The notes under the pieces: model-generated
The model's database searches: none
What the model was told of the DNA's origin: nothing
What the model saw: the letters and a program-made list of their open reading frames with translations, nothing else
Translations under genes and position numbers: made by a program
Origin: Deltaproteobacteria bacterium
Lineage (GTDB): Bacteria > Bdellovibrionota > JACOXK01 > 2-02-FULL-40-11
Assembly: GCA_016198185.1 (NCBI GenBank)
Contig: JACQJD010000084.1
Coordinates: 1-48,541 of the forward strand
DNA length: 48,541 nt
Direction: 5' to 3'
Part shown: in pieces, positions 16,594-24,537 of the stretch
Layout: the number at the start of each line of letters is the position of its first letter
Numbering within the stretch: the first letter of the stretch is position 1

Positions 16594-17412
16594 ATGCATG
16601 TTTCGATACTCAATTATAAAGACTATCGCGAATTCCTGAGAACATGGATTGAAACATATCCCGCCGGAAGGAAGGGGCTTAAAAAGGCTTTGGCATTGGC
16701 TTGTGCGTGTCAGCCAGCATACCTTACACGAATTTTAAAAAAAGATGCGCATTTAAGTTTAGAACAGGCATACGCGTGTGGACCCTTCTTAAAGTTGTCT
16801 TCTGACGAGGTGGACTTTTTTATTTTGCTCATTCAATTCGATCGGGCAGCAACAGCACCCCTCAAGCGGTTTTTTTTAGAAAAGATGAATCGCATGCTTA
16901 CGGACCAACTGACGCTGGAAAAGAAGCTTCAATCAAAAAAACATATCCGCCTGTCAGAACAAGAACAGTATTATCGTTCGTGGTATGTGGCGGTTATCCA
17001 CGTCATGGTGACCATCCCGCAATTTCGAACGGCGGACGCCCTTGCACATTATTTAAATTTACCTTTGCGTGAAATTCAATCTGTCTTGGATTTTCTTCAA
17101 TCCTGTCGATTGATTGAAAAAAAGGACCATCAGTATCTTCCCAAAAAAGTAAGGCTGCATTTGGGAAGTTCTTCACCTCTGATTCAGAGAAATCATATGA
17201 ACTGGAGAATTAAAACTCTGGAAGCTTTACAAAACTTGAGGGCATCAGAAGATAAAACACTCCATTATTCATCTGTGTTTACAGCAAGCGAACAGGATCT
17301 CTTGAATTTGAAACAAATGATCGTGGATTTGCTGCAGCGTACGGAAAAAACCATTGATGTCTCACCCGCTCATCTGGTGCACTGTCTTCACATTGATTTT
17401 TTTCCGATTTAA
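16594..17412 (+). CDS. TIGR02147-family (DUF4423) putative regulator
   Basis: 272 residues. The N terminus (LNYKDYREFLRTWIE) and the following helix-turn-helix-like stretch (KALALACACQPAYLTRILKK) match the TIGR02147 family, where 'Dyr.fL......k......s.r.la...g..sps.l..il' is conserved. The middle (SEQEQYYRSWYVAVIHVM) and a second winged-helix-like part (ADALAHYLNLPLREIQSVLDF) are also typical. The family is expanded in Bdellovibrio and Fibrobacter; function is presumed transcriptional control. It probably regulates itself and the divergent secreted protein. No ribosome binding site is evident. Confidence 0.75.
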   Translation: MHVSILNYKDYREFLRTWIETYPAGRKGLKKALALACACQPAYLTRILKKDAHLSLEQAYACGPFLKLSSDEVDFFILLIQFDRAATAPLKRFFLEKMNRMLTDQLTLEKKLQSKKHIRLSEQEQYYRSWYVAVIHVMVTIPQFRTADALAHYLNLPLREIQSVLDFLQSCRLIEKKDHQYLPKKVRLHLGSSSPLIQRNHMNWRIKTLEALQNLRASEDKTLHYSSVFTASEQDLLNLKQMIVDLLQRTEKTIDVSPAHLVHCLHIDFFPI

Positions 17413-17452
17413 GTGTGAATCTCACACCCATTTGTCCTCCAGTAACAGTAAG

Positions 17453-17471
17453 GGTCAAGCCGGGGTATGAC
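17453..17471 (-). repeat. Degenerate fragment of the GTCATCCCCC repeat
   Basis: GGTCAAGCCGGGGTATGAC differs from the right half of the intact repeat by loss of GG and a substitution. It sits just 3' of the TIGR02147 gene. Confidence 0.5.
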
Positions 17472-17556
17472 AAAAAAAGACGTTTTCGGACACAGCCTGC
17501 CAAGGATTCTCAGTTAGGGTGAAGTCGTTTCAAGTCATCTTGTTGAAGCGCAGTAA

Positions 17557-17606
17557 GTCATCCCCCGACCCCCGATTTCTCGAGGACATGCTTGATCGGG
17601 GGATCT
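17557..17606 (+). repeat. Palindromic repeat flanking the GIY-YIG ORF, downstream copy
   Basis: Starts GTCATCCCCCGACCCCCGAT and ends TTGATCGGGGGATCTT, with CCCCCGA/TCGGGGG arms. It is oriented opposite to the copy at 17929-17955, so the two bracket the GIY-YIG gene as inverted repeats. Confidence 0.75.
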
Positions 17607-17613
17607 TAAGCTT

Positions 17614-17907
17614 TTACAGCAGTGATTGGTATAGATCATTCCAGTGAGGATTGTGTTTTTCAATGAGTTCAACTTTCCAATTCCGATCCCACTTTTTAAG
17701 TTTTTTTTCTCTATGGATTGCATTTTCAGGATCATCAAATATTTCATAATGAACAAGTTTATCTAGCTGATACTTCTGGGTAAATCCATCTACGAATTTA
17801 TGCTTGTGTTCATAAATTCTCTTGATGAGGTTTGATGTTGTTCCTACATATAAAGTTCCGTCCTTCTTATTTGTCAGAATGTAGGTGTAATACTGTTTCG
17901 CTGACAT
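17614..17907 (-). CDS. GIY-YIG nuclease-family small protein
   Basis: 97 residues. It is a stand-alone GIY-YIG domain: YYTYILTNKKDGTLYVGTT supplies the 'GIY' (here TYI) and 'YIG' (YVG) strands, followed by the conserved Arg and Glu-His helix (LIKRIYEHKHK), LVHYEIFDD, and REKKLKKWDRNWKVELIE. Proteins of this size have catalytic residues compatible with DNA nicking but no target-recognition domain. It lies only 7 bp from one palindromic repeat and 21 bp from an inverted copy on the other side, so it looks like cargo of a small repeat-bounded unit. Confidence 0.85.
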   Translation of the reverse strand: MSAKQYYTYILTNKKDGTLYVGTTSNLIKRIYEHKHKFVDGFTQKYQLDKLVHYEIFDDPENAIHREKKLKKWDRNWKVELIEKHNPHWNDLYQSLL

Positions 17908-17928
17908 ATTTCTTCTTATAATGTTGTA

Positions 17929-17955
17929 GATCCCCCGGTCAAGCCGGGGGATGAC
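17929..17955 (-). repeat. Palindromic repeat flanking the GIY-YIG ORF, upstream copy
   Basis: 27 bp (GATCCCCCGGTCAAGC through GGGGGATGAC) identical to 14351-14377. It lies 21 bp upstream of the GIY-YIG start. Confidence 0.85.
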
Positions 17956-18014
17956 GGTGTGTCGACTTCAGCATGGTAATCAACACATTAGGTCTTGTAA
18001 ACGGAGGGGACCTT

Positions 18015-18064
18015 CCTCGGCCTTTCAGGCCTCGAGGTAAATTTCGCACGAAGTGCGAAATTTA
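18015..18064. repeat. Two adjacent hairpins downstream of the ABC transporter operon
   Basis: The first is imperfect (CCTCGGCCT-TTC-AGGCCTCGAGG). The second is perfect: TAAATTTCGCAC (18038-18049), loop GAA, GTGCGAAATTTA (18053-18064). Neither is followed by a clear T-run on the minus strand. They may act as a terminator or be another palindromic element. Confidence 0.55.
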
Positions 18065-18206
18065 TCCTGAACGCGGCAAATCATTGGCATGAGTGACGTG
18101 TCTACTTCCAGTACCTATGGGCAAGGGCATTTCAAAATCTTTATTGAAGGCTTGGGTGATTTGAACAAGCGTTTTAGGCGAATCATCGGCGCAGTCCACA
18201 ACGTTC

Positions 18207-19013
18207 TCAATGGTTAATTTGTTCAACCTCTTCACGGTGATGGGTAATCCGCGGTTTCCCCGTAAATGGGTTTTGGTCGATAAAGGCGTTAAATCCGTAG
18301 ACATTTTTTAGATGGCCTGTCGTCATCCATTCCGAGATGGGGCCTTGGCCATAAATTTTCTCGCTTTTTAAAAAAATAAGTTCTTCACTGAATTCGCAAG
18401 CCAGGTCCAGTTGATGAAGCACCATCAAAACGGTCATTTTTTTTTGCTTCTGAATACTTCTTAACAACGATAAAATTTCAAATTGAGCTTGAATATCAAG
18501 GTGAGCAGTCGGCTCATCTAAGAGCAACAAAGGCGTTTCTTGGCACAAAGCTTTTGCCAGTAAGACTTTTTGTTTCTCCCCATGAGAAAGTGTATCCAGC
18601 AAGCGGTCCTTTAAATGCAGTGCTTGAACCATCGATAGGGTGGCTTCCCCTATTTCGTGATCTTCTGTTGATTCCAATCCGAGTCCTTGTAAATGGGGTG
18701 CACGACCCAAAAGGACATAATCAAAAACAGACATACTGAAAGCAAACTCCATAGATTGTGGGACAAAAGCAATTTTTTGTGCGCACTGTTTTAAGGCAAG
18801 GGTGTGTAACGGAGTTCCCTTCCAAACAATATCCCCTTGTTTGGGTTTTAAGAACTGTGTGATGAGATTTAAAATGGTGGATTTTCCGGAACCATTGGCA
18901 CCCAAGAGCGTTGTAAATGATCCCTCTTGGACAAAAAAAGAAAGTTCTTTGAAACAGAATGAAGGGTCCCCGCTGTATTTAAAATGCACATTTCTAAATT
19001 CAAGAAGCTTCAT
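18207..19013 (-). CDS. ABC transporter ATP-binding protein (BtuD/FecE type)
   Basis: About 268 residues from the ATG at 19013, which overlaps the permease stop as ATGA and has AAGG about 8 nt upstream; a TTG six codons earlier is less likely. Walker A LLGANGSGKSTILN, signature LSHGEKQKVLLAKAL, and Walker B LLLLDEPTAHLD are intact. It has the FecE/BtuD pattern, supplying energy for import of cobalamin, haem or ferric siderophore. It forms an operon with the permease and binding-protein genes. Confidence 0.93.
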   Translation of the reverse strand: MKLLEFRNVHFKYSGDPSFCFKELSFFVQEGSFTTLLGANGSGKSTILNLITQFLKPKQGDIVWKGTPLHTLALKQCAQKIAFVPQSMEFAFSMSVFDYVLLGRAPHLQGLGLESTEDHEIGEATLSMVQALHLKDRLLDTLSHGEKQKVLLAKALCQETPLLLLDEPTAHLDIQAQFEILSLLRSIQKQKKMTVLMVLHQLDLACEFSEELIFLKSEKIYGQGPISEWMTTGHLKNVYGFNAFIDQNPFTGKPRITHHREEVEQINH

Positions 19014-19978
19014 GGGGACGACCTTTTCCAAAGGAGAAACAGAAAAAAAGGAGCCCCGAGAAGCGCCGTCATGGCACCCAAAGGCATTTCATAGGGAAAA
19101 AGGGTTCGCACGACCATGTCCATGGAAATGAGAAGGATGGCCCCAACTAAAAAACAATGAATGAGAATCCGGCGTGGATCATTGCCCCATAGAAATCGGC
19201 AAAGATGAGGCACCAAAAGACCAACAAAACCAATCATTCCCGTCAAAGAAACGGTCAGTGCACAGAGCAACGAAGCTAATATAAAAAACAATCGTTGGGT
19301 TTTAAGTGCATCGATGCCCAAGGCCTGTGTTTCAATGGCGGATAAATTTAAAAGATGCAGATGATAACTTTTTCTATAAATGAAACTTAACAAAAAGAAT
19401 AATATGCCAAGCGAAATCCAAAGCATGGGCGTTGGAATGGGAAAAGAAAGGCCCCCCATAAGCCAAAATAACAAAGAGGTGCCTTCAAAAGGTTCTGAAA
19501 AAGATAAACACAACGTGACCAGCGAAGAAAATAAAAAGCTTAAAAATACACCCGTGAGAAGCAATACATGTGAAGTTGTCGAAACATGCTTTCGTGAGAC
19601 AAAATCAATAACCCCAAGGCACAGCAGTGAGGTCAGAAACGAGACGAACGTAATCAGCGGATAACCGAGATGCAGTAGAAACCCAAGTGCTCCGCCTAAG
19701 CAAGCCGCTCCGGAAACGCCCAAAATAAAAGGATCTGCCAATGGATTTTTAAGGATGATTTGAAAAATATAACCACTGACAGATAAGGCCCCTCCGGCAA
19801 TGATCGCCAAAAGCACTCTTGGCCAACGAATATCCCAGATAATGTTTTTGAAAAGAGGATCCCAAAAATGAACTGGAGAAATCCACTCCACGCCGATCGA
19901 AAGGCCAGTGAAGAGCGTTAAGAGAAACAAAAACCCAAGGCTTGAAATTTCGGCGATCCATTTTGAAGTGCGAATCAT
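19010..19978 (-). CDS. FecCD/BtuC-family ABC transporter permease
   Basis: 322 residues with about ten membrane segments. Family landmarks: DIRWPRVLLAIIAGGALSVS near residues 48-67, ILKNPLADPFILGVSGAACLG, and TGMIGFVGLLVPHLCRFLWG before the cytoplasmic coupling helix with DPRRIL. It forms the inner-membrane channel of a cobalamin/siderophore importer. It overlaps neighbours by 4 bp on both sides (ATGA), the mark of coupled translation. Confidence 0.93.
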   Translation of the reverse strand: MIRTSKWIAEISSLGFLFLLTLFTGLSIGVEWISPVHFWDPLFKNIIWDIRWPRVLLAIIAGGALSVSGYIFQIILKNPLADPFILGVSGAACLGGALGFLLHLGYPLITFVSFLTSLLCLGVIDFVSRKHVSTTSHVLLLTGVFLSFLFSSLVTLCLSFSEPFEGTSLLFWLMGGLSFPIPTPMLWISLGILFFLLSFIYRKSYHLHLLNLSAIETQALGIDALKTQRLFFILASLLCALTVSLTGMIGFVGLLVPHLCRFLWGNDPRRILIHCFLVGAILLISMDMVVRTLFPYEMPLGAMTALLGAPFFLFLLWKRSSP

Positions 19979-20814
19979 TTTTTGACTGAGGTTGGATGAA
20001 GGAGGTGGGCCATATGGGCGATGCCTTCTCCAAATCGTGGTCCAGCCCGGGTTGTTAAATCACCATCCATTGTAAAAATGCGATGGTGTCGAACCGCCGG
20101 AACGCTTACCCAAGATTTCCAGGATGATTGAATATCTTGGGATTTGTTTTCGTCCCCTTTGGTGAGTGGAATGAGAATAATATCGGGGTTTAATTGAAGA
20201 GCAGCTTCTTTTTGGAGCTTAGGGTAGCCTTTGTGGTGTTGGATGGCATTCATACCGCCGGCAAGTTCAATGGCGCGATCTAACAAAGTTTGTTTTCCCA
20301 CGAACATGGGGGGCACGAGTTCAATTTGGATCAAAACCCGGGGCTTCTCCAAATTTCTAACTCGGTTTTGAATGGTAAAAAGCATTTCTTTGAGAGAGGT
20401 GCAAAGCCTTTTGGCTTTTTGTTCTTTTCCAAATTTTTTCCCAAGCTGTAAGATCATCTCAAAAATATCTATTTCATGTTGAGTTTTGAACTCTAACAGG
20501 TGAATGCCAGATTGGCGCAGCTTTTGAAGCAAATGTTGGGGGGTTGCATGCCGTTTTGCAATGATAACGGTTGGTTTAAAATAAAGAATTTTTTCTAAAG
20601 AAGGGGCCATAAAAGTGCCGATGGTTTGTTTTTTTTGGGCCTCTTTTGGAAAATTACTAAACTCCGAAACGGCTACAATTTCATCTTGCAAAGACAAAGC
20701 GTAGAGCGTTTCTGTTAAATCGGGAGCCAAGGAGATGATTCTTTCTGTTGCAGAGAGAGTGCTGACAGCACACAGAAAAAATAAATAAAGGAGAGATCTT
20801 ATTTTTAGGCACAT
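19975..20814 (-). CDS. Periplasmic substrate-binding protein (BtuF/FepB type)
   Basis: About 279 residues from the ATG at 20814, preferred over a longer upstream frame because a signal peptide (MCLKIRSLLYLFFLCAVSTL) then starts the protein and GGAG lies ~10 nt upstream. The mature domain starts ERIISLAPDLTETLYAL, typical of BtuF-like proteins, and has IGTFMAPSLEKILYFKPTVI. No lipobox is seen. It delivers the ligand to the permease. The 69-bp upstream gap is too short for a cobalamin riboswitch, so the ligand (B12, haem or siderophore) stays open. Confidence 0.88.
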   Translation of the reverse strand: MCLKIRSLLYLFFLCAVSTLSATERIISLAPDLTETLYALSLQDEIVAVSEFSNFPKEAQKKQTIGTFMAPSLEKILYFKPTVIIAKRHATPQHLLQKLRQSGIHLLEFKTQHEIDIFEMILQLGKKFGKEQKAKRLCTSLKEMLFTIQNRVRNLEKPRVLIQIELVPPMFVGKQTLLDRAIELAGGMNAIQHHKGYPKLQKEAALQLNPDIILIPLTKGDENKSQDIQSSWKSWVSVPAVRHHRIFTMDGDLTTRAGPRFGEGIAHMAHLLHPTSVKK

Positions 20815-20883
20815 ATCTTTAGCTCCAGCGGTAGCGTGGTATTTAATTGCAACCAAGTTTTTCTCTATATAATAAAGAGATCC

Positions 20884-22185
20884 ATGAATGTCGAGTGCTA
20901 CAAAGCAGCTTTCGTGTATATCGATGGGAAGTTTGAAAAGGATAAGATTCTGGAGATATCTCAGGGTGTTATTCAGAAAGTTACTTCCCTGAGCGCAATT
21001 CAAGAAAAATCTTATAAAGACTTAGGGCACGTTGCCCTTTTACCTGGAACCGTCAATACCCATAATCATTCTTTTCAGTCTTTGGTACGAGGGTTTGGGG
21101 ATGATTTGTCATTTTTCGATTGGCGCGATCAGGGGATTTATAAATATTCTTTAAATTTAACCCAAAAAGATATTTACACGGGGGCCCTTTTTGCTTTTGG
21201 GGAAATGCTCAAACACGGGATTACCACTGTCTGTGATTTTTTTTATATTCAAGATGAAGGGAATGACAATGCCAAAGCCGTTATCCGAGCTGCCAAAGAC
21301 TTGGGGATTCGGCTGGTATTGGCGCGATGTTTTTATGATTGGCAAACTGCGCCCAAACGATATCGAGAAAAAGTTTCAGATGCAAAAAGTCGATGCATGG
21401 AACTGATCGAAGAATTTAAAGAAGATACGACGATCACCATTTGCCCAGCACCCCATAGCCCCCATGCTGCATCAGAAAAAATGATTCAAGCGGCCTATGA
21501 AGTGGCGAAGCTTTATCAAACACACTTTCATATTCATGTGGCAGAGGCGCGTTATGAAGTGGAATCGATTCAAACAGAAAAAGGGCTACGCCCTCTTTTT
21601 TATTTAGACCGCCTTGGGGTGGTAGACGAGCCAATGGTTTTGGTACATGGGGTTTGGCTTTCCGATGCGGAATTAGATTTGATGGCACAAAAAAAAGTGA
21701 AGCTTTCGTATAACCCCTCCAGCAACATGTTTTTGGCAGATGGCGTGACGCCCATTCGAAAAATGTTGGATCGAGGGATTACCATTGGGTTGGGGACCGA
21801 TGGTGCTTGCAGCAACAATAAAACCTCTATTTTTGAAGAAATGCGAATGGCCGCGCTCCTTCAGAAAGTTCATTTGTTGGATGCAACCAGTCTTTGTGCC
21901 GAAAATGTTTTTACGATGGGTACTGAAAGTGGTGGAAAGGTTTTGGGATTGCCCATTGGAAAGATTGGCCCCGGCTATAAAGCAGATTTTGTGACGGTGT
22001 CTTTAGATCGACTAGAACTTCATCCCCTTCAAAATTTAGCCAAGAATTTGGTATATTCTTTTTCGGATACCGTGATTGAAGATGTGTTTGTAGAAGGAAA
22101 AAAAGTTTTATCTCACGGTGAAATGGTAACGGTTCCAGAACGTGATATTGTTCAGCAGGTTCGTCGTGTAACTGAAAAATGGTGA
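20884..22185 (+). CDS. Amidohydrolase, MtaD/AtzA/SsnA-like deaminase
   Basis: About 434 residues from ATG 20884 (an in-frame GTG at 20836 is possible). Metal-dependent hydrolase: LLPGTVNTHNHSFQ carries the two N-terminal His ligands, FHIHVAEARYEVE the third, VLVHGVWLSDAELD the fourth, and LGTDGACSNN the catalytic Asp. NPSSNMFLADGVTPI is typical of the methylthioadenosine/S-adenosylhomocysteine deaminase and chlorohydrolase group. Substrate cannot be read; a purine-like compound is likely. A formimidoyl-glutamate deiminase (HutF) role is a weaker alternative, relevant because hutHUI lie 16 kb away. It is followed by plsY after 7 nt. Confidence 0.8.
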   Translation: MNVECYKAAFVYIDGKFEKDKILEISQGVIQKVTSLSAIQEKSYKDLGHVALLPGTVNTHNHSFQSLVRGFGDDLSFFDWRDQGIYKYSLNLTQKDIYTGALFAFGEMLKHGITTVCDFFYIQDEGNDNAKAVIRAAKDLGIRLVLARCFYDWQTAPKRYREKVSDAKSRCMELIEEFKEDTTITICPAPHSPHAASEKMIQAAYEVAKLYQTHFHIHVAEARYEVESIQTEKGLRPLFYLDRLGVVDEPMVLVHGVWLSDAELDLMAQKKVKLSYNPSSNMFLADGVTPIRKMLDRGITIGLGTDGACSNNKTSIFEEMRMAALLQKVHLLDATSLCAENVFTMGTESGGKVLGLPIGKIGPGYKADFVTVSLDRLELHPLQNLAKNLVYSFSDTVIEDVFVEGKKVLSHGEMVTVPERDIVQQVRRVTEKW

Positions 22186-22192
22186 AATTCAA

Positions 22193-22771
22193 ATGGGTAT
22201 TATTTTAGCGTATGGACTCTTTTCTTATTTGGTGGGGGCTATTCCCACAGGGTATTTAATTTCGAAGTATGTTGCTCATGTCAATATTCAAAACCATGGA
22301 AGTGGCAATATGGGCGCCACCAATATGACTCGGGTATTGGGAAAAAAGTATGGGTTTTTAACGCTGGCGATCGACGTGTCGAAAAGTTACGGTGTTGTCA
22401 AAGGGGCGCAACATTTTTTGTTCTTAGATTGGGCTATTTGTTTCAGTGCCGCTGCCCTGTTGCTTGGCAATTGTTATTCTGTTTTTTTGAAGGGTCGTGG
22501 TGGCAAAGGCGTTGCAACGACCTTTGGGATTTATGGGGCGCTCTCTCCATTCGTTTGTTTCATTGGGGTTGGCGTATACGGCATCTTAGCGTGGATGATC
22601 AAATTATCTGCAGCGGGCTCTTTGGGAGCTGCCGTCATATTTCCAGTTGCATTGTATATGGAGCAACAAAAAATCATGTATGGCGTTTTGGGCTTTATTC
22701 TATCCAGCATTGTGATTTATCGTCATAAGAAGAATATTCATGATTTTATGATAAAGGCAAAGTGTATTTAA
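22193..22771 (+). CDS. plsY: Acyl-phosphate glycerol-3-phosphate acyltransferase
   Basis: 192 residues, integral membrane, full length. It transfers acyl from acyl-phosphate to glycerol-3-phosphate in phospholipid synthesis. Conserved loops are visible: GAIPTGYLISK, HGSGNMGATNMTRVLGKKYG (loop 1), and KGRGGKGVATTFG (loop 2). Only 7 nt separate it from the preceding amidohydrolase, so it is probably co-transcribed with it. Confidence 0.95.
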   Translation: MGIILAYGLFSYLVGAIPTGYLISKYVAHVNIQNHGSGNMGATNMTRVLGKKYGFLTLAIDVSKSYGVVKGAQHFLFLDWAICFSAAALLLGNCYSVFLKGRGGKGVATTFGIYGALSPFVCFIGVGVYGILAWMIKLSAAGSLGAAVIFPVALYMEQQKIMYGVLGFILSSIVIYRHKKNIHDFMIKAKCI

Positions 22772-22870
22772 AATATTGCATAATTTGTTAGATTCCACTT
22801 ACGTTTTTAGTGATTTTTAATTTGAAAATTTAATTTGATTATTCTTTTTTACATATTTTGAATGATTTTA

Positions 22871-22899
22871 TTGACACCCATAGGATCGAACGTTATGGT
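22871..22899 (+). promoter_or_regulatory. Candidate sigma-70 promoter of glnA
   Basis: TTGACA (22871-22876) and TATGGT (22894-22899) with a 17-bp spacer, 41 bp upstream of the glnA ATG. The -35 box is a consensus match. No -24/-12 sigma-54 element is visible in the 168-bp gap. Confidence 0.6.
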
Positions 22900-22939
22900 T
22901 AGGCCAATAACAGTCACACGCTGACAGGAGGAAAAACCC

Positions 22940-24349
22940 ATGAGAACAGAAGCGCATACCGTTAAAAAAAACAAAGGAACAACGTACGCAAAGCCCACGA
23001 AAACCAAGATTTTGACCGACGAGGCCACCAAAAAAGAACTTTTAAATTTAATGAAGCAAGAAAATGTGAAGTTTTTAAGGCTTCAATTCACAGATATTTT
23101 AGGGGTCGTTAAGAATGTAGAAATTCCCGAAACACAATTTGCAAAATCGCTTGAAAATGAAATTTTATTTGATGGTTCTTCCATTGAAGGGTTTTCGCGA
23201 ATTCAAGAGTCTGATATGTTGCTGTATCCGGATCCCAGTAGTTTTCGAATTTTCCCTTGGGCTTCTAAATCCGGAAGCCGTGTGGCCAGGATTATTTGCG
23301 ATGTTTATCATCCCGATCACACTCCTTTCGAGGGTTGTCCTCGGCTTGCTCTCAAAAAAGTGGTTCAAGAGGCCGCCAACCTTGGGTATACGATGGCTGT
23401 TGGCCCAGAAGCAGAATTTTTCTTGTTCCAAAAAGATGAGAAGGGAAATGTGGTGTTAGAAACACACGACAAAGCCGGTTATTTTGATTTAACGCCGGTC
23501 GACTTAGGAGAAGATGCTCGTCGTGATATTGTGAGTGCCTTGGAAGCAATGGGATTTGAAGTGGAGGCGGCCCACCATGAGGTCGCACACGGTCAGCATG
23601 AGATTGACTTTAAATATTCGGATCCCATTACAACGGCAGACAATGTGAGCACCTTTCGTTTTGTTGTTCGAAAAGTAGCGCACGATTATGGTCTTCACGC
23701 GACGTTCATGCCCAAGCCTATTTTTGGAATCAATGGGTCGGGGATGCATACGCACCAATCTTTATTTAAAGAAGGGAAAAATGCTTTTTTTGATGCCAAA
23801 GGCGAATATCAGTTAAGTCAGATCGCCCTTCATTATATAGGGGGGCTGATTAAGCATTCTCGCGGATTTACAGCCATTACCAATCCTTTGGTGAATTCTT
23901 ACAAACGATTGGTTCCAGGATATGAAGCTCCGACGCACATTGCTTGGTCTTTAAGGAATCGAAGTCCGATGATTCGAATTCCTGCGAAACGTGGGGAAAG
24001 TACCCGATGTGAGCTTAGAATGCCAGATCCCGCTTGTAATCCTTATTTGGCATTTGCTGTAATGCTCAAGTCTGGTTTGGATGGGATTAAACATAAACTA
24101 CCTGCGGGAGAACCTGTGAATCAAAATATTTATTTGATGAGCCAGCGCGAGCGCGCACGATTAAAAGTGGGAAGTCTTCCTGGAGATCTTTGTGAAGCCA
24201 TTGAAGCGCTTCAAAAAGATTCTACTGTTCAAGAAGCCTTGGGACAACACATCCTAAGTCGCTTTCTAGAAGCCAAAGAGAAGGAATGGAATGATTATCG
24301 TGCGGCCGTTTATCCGTGGGAAGTCGATCGCTATTTGACAGTCTATTAA
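22940..24349 (+). CDS. glnA: Glutamine synthetase, type I
   Basis: 469 residues; makes glutamine from glutamate, ammonia and ATP as a dodecamer. Signatures are intact: FDGSSIEGF, GPEAEFFLF (metal Glu), NGSGMHTHQSLF (ATP/metal), NSYKRLVPGYEAP, and RIPAKRGESTRCELRMPDP (glutamate-binding Arg). The region that in enteric enzymes carries the adenylylated NLYDLP Tyr reads QNIYLMSQRERARLKVGSLP, which fits the non-adenylylated GSI-alpha style better. There is a ~28-residue basic N-terminal extension before the beta-grasp domain. Start chosen by AGGAGG 7 nt upstream. Confidence 0.96.
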   Translation: MRTEAHTVKKNKGTTYAKPTKTKILTDEATKKELLNLMKQENVKFLRLQFTDILGVVKNVEIPETQFAKSLENEILFDGSSIEGFSRIQESDMLLYPDPSSFRIFPWASKSGSRVARIICDVYHPDHTPFEGCPRLALKKVVQEAANLGYTMAVGPEAEFFLFQKDEKGNVVLETHDKAGYFDLTPVDLGEDARRDIVSALEAMGFEVEAAHHEVAHGQHEIDFKYSDPITTADNVSTFRFVVRKVAHDYGLHATFMPKPIFGINGSGMHTHQSLFKEGKNAFFDAKGEYQLSQIALHYIGGLIKHSRGFTAITNPLVNSYKRLVPGYEAPTHIAWSLRNRSPMIRIPAKRGESTRCELRMPDPACNPYLAFAVMLKSGLDGIKHKLPAGEPVNQNIYLMSQRERARLKVGSLPGDLCEAIEALQKDSTVQEALGQHILSRFLEAKEKEWNDYRAAVYPWEVDRYLTVY

Positions 24350-24389
24350 TTTATTTCCGTTGAAATTTTTTATTGAAAATGTATTTTTG

Positions 24390-24418
24390 TTGACATGAAT
24401 TTTTCGTTTTGTCATACT
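24390..24418 (+). promoter_or_regulatory. Candidate promoter of the porin gene
   Basis: TTGACA (24390-24395), 17-bp spacer, CATACT (24413-24418; 4/6 match). It would give a 5' UTR of about 110 nt, which contains an inverted repeat TGTAATGT/ACATTACA at 24438-24467. Confidence 0.5.
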
Positions 24419-24437
24419 GCCCAGGTGTATACAACTG

Positions 24438-24467
24438 TGTAATGTGTTGAGTTTACACTACATTACA
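24438..24467. repeat. Inverted repeat in the porin leader
   Basis: TGTAATGT (24438-24445) and ACATTACA (24460-24467) with a 14-bp spacer, in the 5' region of the porin transcript. Could be an operator or an mRNA hairpin. Confidence 0.5.
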
Positions 24468-24537
24468 TTAGAATTCATGAATTTTAATGTTGAATTTTAG
24501 TTTATTGATATGAAGTAAGTGTTAGATAGGAGGAATC

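Noticed and set aside
17413-17427. Short hairpin GTGTGA-ATC-TCACAC after the TIGR02147 gene as a terminator
   Set aside because: Six-base stem without a T-run; too weak to call.
18062-18304. 80-codon minus-strand ORF overlapping the end of the ATP-binding gene
   Set aside because: The first third is out of frame with a real gene. The rest (ending THANDLPRSG) looks somewhat protein-like and could be a decayed gene fragment, but I recognise no family and no start fits.
20815-20883. Cobalamin riboswitch upstream of the BtuF-like gene
   Set aside because: Only 69 bp separate the divergent starts and no B12-box-like sequence is seen; too short for the riboswitch.
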